DNA from: Thecamonas trahens ATCC 50062
Taxonomy: Eukaryota > Apusozoa > Apusomonadida > Apusomonadidae
NCBI RefSeq assembly: GCF_000142905.1
Contig: NW_013657633.1
Location: 257,803-307,816 of the forward strand
Length of the DNA stretch: 50,014 nt
Reading direction: 5' to 3'
Positions 1 through 8,700 of this stretch are shown here, in pieces. The notes under the pieces are model-generated. The model made no database searches. It was not told the DNA's origin and was given only the letters and a program-made list of their open reading frames with translations. How positions within the stretch are numbered: position 1 is the stretch's first letter; each line of letters begins with the position of its first letter. The position numbers and the translations under genes were made by a program.

Positions 1-71
1 TCCCACTATCGCCTCGCGAAAAAAAAACCCCAAACTTCAGTACCGTTGCAAGCACGCGTCTCCCTCTCCCT

Positions 72-91
72 CCCCCCCCCCCCCCCCCCCC
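72..91. repeat. Poly-C tract (20 C) inside putative intron
   Basis: An uninterrupted run of about 20 C on the plus strand lies within the presumed intron of the left-edge gene, in a wider C/T-rich stretch (61-135). Similar homopolymer tracts recur in most introns of the window. Confidence 0.8.
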
Positions 92-156
92 TCCCCACCT
101 CCCCTCTCCTGCCCCTCACCTCCCCGTCGCCCCACCACCCCTGCTTCCCACCGTAC

Positions 157-222
157 CTTCCAACACTCGAAACACTTTCCGCCTGAAGAGCCCCAATCAA
201 TGCCAAGAAGGTCACCGCCCAT
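157..222 (-). CDS. Putative first coding exon of a gene leaving the left edge
   Basis: Reading leftward from an ATG at 222, 22 codons encode a short peptide containing LLGIDWGSSGGK, a glycine/aspartate pattern loosely like the start of actin/Hsp70/sugar-kinase-fold ATPases. It ends exactly at a GTACGG donor (156-151). The sequence downstream in the transcript is G-rich and holds a 20-base homopolymer, as other introns in this window do. The exon ends in phase 0. The next exon would lie outside the window, so neither the product nor the reading frame can be confirmed. The short-first-exon and GTACG-donor pattern matches seven other genes here, which is the main support. Confidence 0.4.
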
Positions 223-1425
223 GACGGTCTCTACGAGTCAGGTGGGAGCTGAGACTGGTGAGTGTGGCTCGTCGTCGTCGTCGTCGTCGTCGTTGCCCGT
301 CAGGTGCTCCCTCACCAGTCGGCACACAACTGTTCGTCACTGTGGCGTCATCCGTCCTTTTTTCGCCGCCACCACCACGAGTCGCGAACATGCGCAACAG
401 GTGAAAGAAGCCGAAGCGGTTGAGACACACCTTTCTTCGCGTAACTCCATTGGCGTCGACGCAGTTGGCCTCTTGCAGAGCTTGTTTGATCGTTCATGCG
501 CGCTGTGATCACCTTGCCGGCCGGCGTCGTCTCGTGGTCAGTCAGTATTTTTTGAGTTTCCTGCACACGCGCGTATGTTTGCAACGGTCTGTGCACACGT
601 TAGCAACTAGCTGTAAGCACAATACTGTTGGCATCAATGACAACGTGCAGAAGAGCAGAGAGCGTCGCACTCTCAAGTGAGCAGAGTGACCTCTCGGCCT
701 GCAACCGGGGGCGCGCTTGCACCTTATCACAGGTAGTCGAAAAAAACTCCCCCCCTCCTCCCCCTCACAGCTCGCACCCGTACTCATTTCAATCTATGGA
801 CGTCAAGCTATTTCACACCAAGCGCTATCAACTGCAGATTCTCGAGATTACTCTAGACATACTTGGAAGTCAATGGTAGAGATGCAGTGCATGTAGATCT
901 GACACCGATCAGGGCTCAGCTCCTAATGGTCGCCTTCGTCGACCCGGAAAGGAGTCGCTCTCGGCCGCCGTCCAGACGCTCTCCTCTCTCTCTCTCTCCT
1001 CCCCCCCCCCCCCCTTCGACCCCTATCCACCAACCTGTCATCCTCTTCCTCCCCTCATCCTATTCGTCCATCCCCCCACCCAGCCACTAACGTACTAATC
1101 ATCGTCCCTTCGATTCGGTCGGAAAGACAATCTCCTGTCTCGTGCTCCGCACCTTCGCCTCACGTGGCCCAGAGCAACCCAAGCCCGTCTGCACTCTTCA
1201 CCTGTTACGTAGTGGCAACCATCACATCAGGAGAACACCACAACAATAGTATCTCCACGCATACCATTGGATTGGACGTGTAAGGTCTAGACCGTGTGTT
1301 ACAAGGCACCGCGGTGTTGGCAAGGAACACGCCCTCTGTGCGGCGAGTGCGGCTTTGTGCCCGGCATAGTCCAGGTGTTCAGCCGACATCAAAATTTCCG
1401 CCCGTTTCTGCCGGAATAGCAAGCC
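223..1425. other. Intergenic region, no supported gene
   Basis: About 1.2 kb between the left-edge minus-strand exon and the plus-strand methyltransferase, so it probably contains both promoters. It holds a (GTC)n microsatellite at about 269-293, a CT-rich stretch ending in about 14 C (1001-1014), and scattered short open frames whose codons lack the G/C third-position bias of the real genes. I see no RNA gene or mobile element. Confidence 0.5.
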
Positions 1426-2889
1426 ATGGGCAACATCCTCCACGGCTATCCCAGCCAGGATGAGCTCCTCGATTCCATCCACACCTCGCGTCCTGTTCGT
1501 TCGGCCACGGTGTACGCCTTTCGCTGCATCGACAAGCGGTTCTTCCAGTACTTTCCGCCGAAGCCGCCAACAACCTCGGCGCCCGACGAGGTAACCCACG
1601 TCCCGGACATTGACGACGGATCGAGCTCCAGCGGCGATGATGACCTCCCGCCACCGCCGTATCTGCCGCTCACTGCTGCTCCACAGGGAATCGACTCGGC
1701 GTCGGATGATGACTCGCTCCTCTCGCAGAGCTCCGACTCGGACTCGGACTCTGACGCAGACTCAGAAGCCGGAACCGACCCGGCGCCGATGGCGAGTGCG
1801 CTGCCTATGGCCGGCCCGCCGTCGCTCCCGATCCAGGTTGAGCGGTCCACCTCGCTCTACGAGCTACTTCGGGCATCGTCGTCGAACGAGTCCGAGGGCT
1901 CGTACCTCGCCGAGCCGTGGTCGCAGCTCCTGCCTGGTGGTGGGCGGCTACACCACTCCGCCGTCTCCATCTACATGGACGTCGTCGACGCGCTGGAGCT
2001 CTGCCCTGGCGAGACCTTTCTTAACATCGGATCGGGATCGGGCTATCTCTCGACGGTAGCGTCAATACTACTGGGGCCGACCGGCTGCTCGCTCGGCGTC
2101 GAGCTCGACGAGGCAGCGCTCGAATGGGCCAAGGCGCGGACAGACGAGCTCTTCTCCTCGCCGTGGATCAACACGGCGCGGATGCGGCAGCCGCACTTTT
2201 TCCGCGGTGATGCGCTCTCGCTCGCATCGGACACGCTTCGATTTGATGCCATCTACGTCGGCTCGGGCATTGCCAGCGATGCCCACATCCGCGCGTTCTA
2301 CGCGCTGCTCAAGCCCGGTGGCCGCCTTGTCGTCCCGTACCAGGCTAACGTCATTCGGCTTCATCACACCCCGGCTGGCGCCGAGACAACCGTCGTCACA
2401 CCAGGCACCATCTTTGCGCCAGTAGTCGACGACGGATCCGAGGTCCTTCCCGACGGCACTGACCCCATGGCCGAGATCGAGACCACGCTCGCGGCGCGGA
2501 TGCTGCCGTCGCTCTTTGTCCTTGCCGCCGACGCGCTGCGAAGCCAGTGGATGCTTGATGACGGCATCGTCGTGGGTGACGACCTCGCGCTCACCTACAC
2601 GCCGCCGCTGGAGCGACTCCGCGCCCTCATTGGTATCGTGCCCATGGACACGCTCGAGTTTCTCAACGGTGGCGTCCCGCTCGACATCGCCACCTGCGCC
2701 TACCCGGGCTGCCTCAAGCGGTTTGCCGCCGATCCGCTCCCGACCTCTACCTCGGCCTCGTCGGCTACCCTCTCCAGCTCAGCCTCGAGCTCAGCATCGA
2801 TGACGTCGTCGCTCTCGGCGCTCCGCTGCTGCTGCCTCGACCACGCTAACCGGCTCGAGGTCGAGTCGCTCTCATCCGAGTCTGGATAA
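1426..2889 (+). CDS. PCMTD-like protein-L-isoaspartate O-methyltransferase domain protein
   Basis: A 487-residue single-exon protein. It starts MGNILHG, so glycine 2 is a potential N-myristoylation site, as in animal PCMTD1/2, which also begin MGG. After an acidic/serine-rich insert (about residues 55-135) comes a PCMT-fold methyltransferase domain (about 160-330). It has the SAM-binding motif LNIGSGSGYLS, an acidic post-II residue in GVELDEAALEWAK, and the family segments FDAIYVGSGI and LLKPGGRLVVPYQ. The C-terminal part (about 400-487) is rich in Ser and holds clustered Cys (CAYPGC, RCCCLDH); no SOCS box is evident to me. PCMT enzymes methylate isoaspartyl residues in damaged proteins. PCMTD proteins are thought to act as ubiquitin-ligase adaptors, so catalysis here is not assured. 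The ATG has a good context (agccATGG). The gene converges on TAF5, 48 bp away. Confidence 0.9.
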   Translation: MGNILHGYPSQDELLDSIHTSRPVRSATVYAFRCIDKRFFQYFPPKPPTTSAPDEVTHVPDIDDGSSSSGDDDLPPPPYLPLTAAPQGIDSASDDDSLLSQSSDSDSDSDADSEAGTDPAPMASALPMAGPPSLPIQVERSTSLYELLRASSSNESEGSYLAEPWSQLLPGGGRLHHSAVSIYMDVVDALELCPGETFLNIGSGSGYLSTVASILLGPTGCSLGVELDEAALEWAKARTDELFSSPWINTARMRQPHFFRGDALSLASDTLRFDAIYVGSGIASDAHIRAFYALLKPGGRLVVPYQANVIRLHHTPAGAETTVVTPGTIFAPVVDDGSEVLPDGTDPMAEIETTLAARMLPSLFVLAADALRSQWMLDDGIVVGDDLALTYTPPLERLRALIGIVPMDTLEFLNGGVPLDIATCAYPGCLKRFAADPLPTSTSASSATLSSSASSSASMTSSLSALRCCCLDHANRLEVESLSSESG

Positions 2890-2890
2890 T

Positions 2891-2909
2891 CCCCCCCCCC
2901 CCCCCCCCC
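2891..2909. repeat. Poly-C tract between convergent stop codons
   Basis: About 19 consecutive C start 1 bp after the methyltransferase stop and fill much of the 48-bp space to the TAF5 stop. Both 3' UTRs must cross or include it. Confidence 0.8.
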
Positions 2910-2937
2910 ATACACATTACACACGCAACCATCCGCT

Positions 2938-5401
2938 TTACTTGGTCGTGTCCATTGAGATAGCGGCGCCGGCGTCGCCGACAGCCTGGGCCTTTGCTGC
3001 CGGGGAAAGGTCGTCAACGTGCGGCGAAGGCTCCGAGGCGCGGAACGGGCCGGCGGCAAGTAGCACGTTGCGCGGGTTGAACTTGACGTTAAAGACGGGG
3101 GTGGACTTTGTGTAAAAGGCCTTGACGAGGCCACCCGGCGGGGTGTCCTGGCGGCGCGAGGTGGAAGCGTCGAGGAAGCGCGACTCTACGTCCCAGAGGC
3201 GGATGGAGTGGTCAGCCGAGGCCGAGGCGAGGAGGACGCCGTCGTGGGCGTAGTCGAGCGACCAAACCGCGCCCTTGTGGCCGGTGTACGACTTGAGCGA
3301 CTTTGCAGAGTTGATGTCCCACTCGATGACGGCGCCGTTGTGGGCGCCCGAGGCGAGCTTGGCACCATCGGGCGAAAAGGCGAGCGAGGCGACACCGTCG
3401 GTGTGTCCGGTGTAGACACGGACGCAGTTTCCCGACTGGACGTCCCAGAGGCGGACCGACTTGTCAGACGAGCCAGTGGCGACGTAGTTGGAGTTGGGAT
3501 GGAAGGCGACGGTGTCGACGTCGCTGAGGTGGCCGGCAAAAATGCGCAGCGGGGTCACCATGTTGGTCGACCAGAGACGAGCCGTGGTGTCGTGCGAGGC
3601 CGTGGCAAAGTAGTGGCCGAGCGGCGAGACGGCGACGTCCCAGATCGGGAACGAGTGGCCGGAGTACACCACAAGGTTGGTCCTGGTCTCCATGGACCAC
3701 AGCCGGGCCGTCCCGTCCTGCGAGGCCGAGACAAAGAACCGCGAGTCGGGCGAGAACGAGAGGCCGTAGACCGGGCCCGAGTGCCCGTGCAGGACGACCG
3801 AGTTCTCGGCAATGGGCACTAGCTCCGGGTTGAGCCCGGTCAGATGGCGGCCCTCGAGGTCCCACAGCCGGATCGACGAGTCGCCAAAGCCTGTTGCCAT
3901 GAGCCCGCCGGACCGCGAGAAGCTGGCGCAGTTGAGCGTGTCGTACGTGTTGAAAAAGGTGTACATGGCGGCCGACGGCAGCGCCGTCGACGACAGCGCC
4001 ATGCGCGACCGCACCTCCGCAAATGACTCGAGCTCCGAGAGCTCGGCCGTCTCCAACAGCGGAATGCGCTTGAGCTCCGGGACCGGCGGCGCGTCGCCGG
4101 TCTCGGCCGCCGACCCGTCGCCGCGTTTGCGCCGCTTGGACCGCCCGGCGCCCTCCTCGGCGGCGGCCGCAAACGAGGCGTCGAGCTCGGCCTGCGCCTC
4201 GGTAAAGAGATTAAAGACCAGCGGGCGGCCCTCGTCGTCGGTCAGGCCCTTGAGCTCTTCCGAGAACTCGGAGATGAGCGCGTGGGTTGACTCCTTGAAC
4301 GACGGAAAGGTGCCCCAGTGGACTTGGTGCGCCTCGACCAGCTCGTCCATGGCCTCGACACTGAGCCCGGTGAGCGCGCCGGCGGCAAACCGCGGAACAA
4401 CGCCGTCGTTCGGCTTGGCCTCGGCCACCAGCACGTTGATGCGCTCGTTGACAATGGCGAGCAGGAGCATAAAGTCGGCCTCCTGCAGGAACCGCACCAG
4501 GAGCTCAAACCCGTACGACGACAGCCGCACGTTGTACTTGTTTGTCCGGAACGTCGACGACAGTTTGTTCTGCAACACATGCTGCTTGTGCGTCACCGAG
4601 CCGAGCTGCGCCAGGTCGGCCGAGTGCGCCGCCGCATGTTCCGGCGAGAATCGCGCCAGGAACGTCTTGGCTTCCTCCGCATGCTCCTTGGACACCAGGT
4701 CGAGGTAGCAATGGACAAAGACAGGGAAGAGGATCGCCGACAGTTCATCCTGTCCACCAATGCCACCACAGCCATGCCGAGCACCATGCCCATCCCCGAC
4801 ACGACCGCCATGGCAGCCCACCCGGGACCATCGACGACAACCACCAAATGCAGAAAAAGGCCGTCAGACGACGACAAGCACCGCCACCGGCACCCCGACA
4901 ACCCCCCCCCCCAGCACCCACCACCACCACAGCACACATTCCAATCACATACCCACATTCAACACATCCACATCCATGTCATAAGTAAGTATGAGCTCCA
5001 TAGTAGTGCCAATGCCTGCGCTTGGCGGGGTAGAAACAGGCGACGGGGCGATCGGGCCTGGGCGATCGCGATCATGATCACGATGGTGATCACGATCACA
5101 AGGGGGGAGGGCAGGGGGGGGGGGGGGGGTGGAGGGGGACAGAGAGAGTACGTACACGGTAGGCCTCGAGCGAGGTGGTAATCCAGTCCTTGAGGCGAGC
5201 ATATGACTCGAGGTATGCCTGTGGGCCCTCCTTGGGGTTGTGGAAGAGGATGTAGTTTGCTACGTTTGTGTCGACGGCCGAGTAGGCACGAAAGGCAAGG
5301 TCGTCCAGCGACTCGACCCTCCCCTCATGGTTAAGCGCAGCCTCGGCACGCTCATACTGTTTCCGCTTGAGGTATGCAAGCACAATGGCGTCAGTGTCCA
5401 T
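2938..5401 (-). CDS. TAF5: TFIID subunit TAF5 (LisH, NTD2, WD40), two exons
   Basis: Spliced from 5156-5401 and 2938-4749, giving 685 residues. Exon 1 (82 codons) starts MDTDAIVLAYLKRKQYERAE, a LisH motif, and begins the NTD2 domain. It ends in EAYR at a GTACGT donor. Exon 2 resumes in phase 0 after CAG with DELSAILFPVFVHCYLDLV, the conserved TAF5 NTD2 core, so the join restores family homology exactly. A basic/acidic linker (KRRKRG) is followed by about six WD40 repeats (about residues 345-650), with repeated SFSPD...RLWD blades such as VYGLSFSPDSRFFVSASQDG. TAF5 is a scaffold of TFIID, and in many eukaryotes of SAGA, acting at promoters in the nucleus. Human TAF5 is about 800 residues, so this is compact. 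The paralogue TAF5L is possible, but TAF5 fits better. Confidence 0.93.
4750..5155 (-). other. TAF5 intron with C-tract and GATC-rich palindromic stretch
   Basis: A 406-nt intron with donor GTACGT and acceptor GGACAG. Just downstream of the donor the transcript has CT repeats and a long C-rich run. It then carries six GATC tetramers within about 50 bp (5049-5098), embedded in short inverted repeats. The acceptor-proximal part (about 4860-4960) is CA/C-rich on the plus strand. No coding potential with the genome's codon bias was seen. Confidence 0.8.
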
Positions 5402-5710
5402 GTCGGGCAGACAACTGGGACACTGCCACAGAGAGAAAGAGAGGTGGTTGTGGCAGTGGCACTGTTGGTGCTGGTTGCTGCTCGCCCCGCAATTGGGTGC
5501 CACCGACCAATCGGGCCTCGCCGTCTCGGCATCGTCGCCGCCCGCCTGCTCGCCCGCCCGCTTGGCCCGACCGCTGGCCCATCGATCAGCACTGCCTGGC
5601 TGCCCTGCCAACGAGCCGACCAATGGATGACATCATCCAATCGCGCGTCCCCTTCCCCTCCCTGCTAGCATCATGTTTGCCGAAATCATGTCTGTTTTAT
5701 CGTCATCCAT
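5402..5710. other. Intergenic, likely TAF5 promoter
   Basis: 309 bp between the stop of the upstream minus-strand giant gene and the TAF5 start. It is moderately GC-rich with no homopolymer tract and no convincing coding frame. It should contain the TAF5 core promoter, but no clear element can be named. Confidence 0.4.
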
Positions 5711-8700
5711 CTACGTCACACACACACGATACAGCTGCGACGGCAAAGCGGTCTCGAACCGTTCGACAACGCCGAGGCCGGTGGTGACGGGCACGATTAG
5801 GCCCAGCCACCGCAGCCGCTCGCAGAGCAGACTGGCATGGCTACTGTCAGAAACGACGTGGTTGTCAGACAGCCACGTCATGAGTTGACTACCCGAAAAC
5901 GCAGCCTTGATTGCCTGCCCCCGGATGCGCCGCGTCTGCGCGAGATTCTTTCCTGCTGCCACGGCAAGCTCGCAGCACTTGACGAGATCCCACTCGCCGA
6001 AAGTGGGAACATGCGGCGATGGCAGAGCAGCAGTGGCCGCCATCATGTTGGCCCGCGAAAGCCCGCCATCTGTATCAACCCAGTCGACCACATAGCCTAT
6101 GGAGGCCTCGCCGAGCATCGAAACGGTAAACTCGTGCTCATCCTGCAGCATGTCGCTGCCGGTGACGTCGTCATTCGCCAAGTCGAGCTTGAGCCAGGAC
6201 GCGATGAGTGTGACGGCCTTGATGCCAATCTGCATCACCATCGGCAGTGCCGCTACCCCGTCCAGCGCCATTGACGACGCGCTCATGGCGTGCACGTCCG
6301 CCATCAGCTTGGCCGCACACTCGAGCCGGCTCATCTTGTCCGAAAAGCCTGCCATGGCTTTGAAGGCCAGTGTCTTCACCCGTGGGACGGATGCGGGATC
6401 GATTGCCACCAGCTCTGGCCGCGTGAGTAGGACATCGCGAAAGGCGGCCATAGCCATGAGGAGAAAGCCTTCGGCAAGGATGACCGTCTCGTCGCCTTCC
6501 ATCATGATCGAGCTGAGGATCTGATCAAACGCATTGACGTCGTTGGAGAGGAGCGCCATGATGGCCATTGTCCGCAGAGCTGCCAGTGAACCCGGCGATG
6601 ACTTGCCCGACGAGTAGATCTGGAGGCAGAGGACGTGCGCCTTGCTCCACTCTCCGGCCTGCAGCAGCATCCACGCCCGTGCGTTCAGCAGCCGCACCGT
6701 CTTCACCTGCAGCACCGCGCTCCACGGCGTCGAGCTGTCGATCCACGCAAACTGCCGCTTCGCCCGCGCCACGAGTCCGATGTCCACCAGCGTCACGCCC
6801 AGCTCATGCTGCGCCTCGGCTGCGGCCGTCGCGTTGCAGCCCTTGCGCGACGCACTGAGGGCCTTGACAAACCATCCGACCGCGGCCTTGGGCCGCGCGC
6901 GCGTCAAAAGCAGCCGTCCCGTCGCCATGGAGATTGCAGCCTCGCCTGCCAGCTGTTGGCCTTGCGACGGCCCGCCCTCGCAGGTTGCAGCCAGCGCGCC
7001 CTTGACTACCATATCGCGCGCAGTGCGGAGGTCTCCGCGCGCAACTGCCATGTTGGTCTTGAGAGCCCACACCTCGAGATCGTTGCCGTGGCCCTCGGCG
7101 AGGTGCTTGCTCAGCAGGACGCAGATGTCGGACAGCACCTCGCCGCGCGTAGATCCAACACGCTGCATGCCGATGTGTGAGGCTGTGGTTTGGTCGCGTA
7201 CGAGCGCGGCGTTGAGCACCGCGCGTGCATAAGCCATGAGCAGACTCCACCGCGCTTCGGCACCAACGCGCGTCACTTCCGACGGCGGCAGGCGATCGCT
7301 GATGACGGTGGTGTCCGGCGCCATGTGCCCAAGCTCCTCGCCGGGGGTAAAGAGGCGCTTGATAAGCCGCGTCTCCACCGGCGGAAGCTCGGCGTTGGGA
7401 CCGTCGCGGTGGAGTTCGCGGCGCGCGTCCGACCGCGCGATGGCACCGAGCACCTGGCGATAGTCCGCCAGCGGCAGCTCGAGTTGCTGGTCCACAATGA
7501 GCGAGACACAGCCCTTGACGATGAGGTGCATGTCGCCGGCCCGGCGCGCAAACGGCAGGAAGCTGGCTGGGTGCGAGTCGACCGGATGGTCAGAGGCGGC
7601 GAGCGTCCGGCCGACGTGGAAGGCGTAAAACTCGGCATCGCCGACCGGGAGTGTTGCAAGGATGGCGTGCCGCTCGGCGGCACGCACAAACTGAAACGAC
7701 TCCTTGCCCGACAGCGGATCCGTGATCGTCTTGAGGACGTCGTGCACCTGCGCGAGGCCGTATAGTTCGGTCACTGAGCACAGTTCCGAGTTTGCAAAGG
7801 CCAAGACCAATTGCGGCGACGCAAGGCTCGGATCGGACTGCGCCCGCATGTACGCGTCCTTGAGGAGGGTGAGCGAGCCAGCGCGACCGATGACTGCTGC
7901 AAACTCGATGAGTGCCACAAGCGGGAGATGCAGGTGCGCGGAGCCGGAAAGGGTGAGATCGTCAAGCACCCGGCCGAACATCATCAGCCGGAGCTCTTGC
8001 ACACAATCATCGGATGAGCAGTGCCGCAGTGCTCGCATGCCAAGCAGGATGTGAACTGAGCTGTTTGGGCCGGAGCTTGTGTCGAGCTTCCCGCCCAAGT
8101 TCTCGCTCTCGTGCCAGTCTGACACTGCCGAGTCATTCCAGATCGAGCTGTCTTGGCCAATGTTTCCAAGAATGTTGACCTGAAGGTTGGCGCTCGAGCC
8201 TGATGATATCGGCTGTTTCGACATAGGCTTGGGTGCCACTTTGCGGTTGCTTCTTCCGCCCTTTGGTCCCGATCCTGTTGCGTTGACGACGTACGGTGCC
8301 GGGCGGGCGACGTAGGGGTGCGGCGGGAGACATGCCGATGATGGAACGTGGCTTGGCTGGGCGAAGCGGTGCCCGCTCGCAGCCGTAATGTCCAGCCCAG
8401 GCGAGTTACAGTTGGCAAAGTCAAAGCCGAGGAGGCAGAGGCCGGTGGACGGCAGGTTGGTCTGCCTCTGGACTTCCAATCTGGCGATCGACGCGTCGAG
8501 CTCAGCATCAGCCCGCTCCGAGACAGGTACGGTCGCGCATCCGTCGCGCGCCATGCGGTGATGGTGGGTGGCCATGCACACGGTGCACGGCACTGCCCTA
8601 CTCGAGTTGAGGACCGAGACGTCCATAGCCATGCCGGCAAACGAGACAGTGGGGCGATGTGGCGCGGTCATGAGCCGGATGGCATCGTACTGGGCCACTG

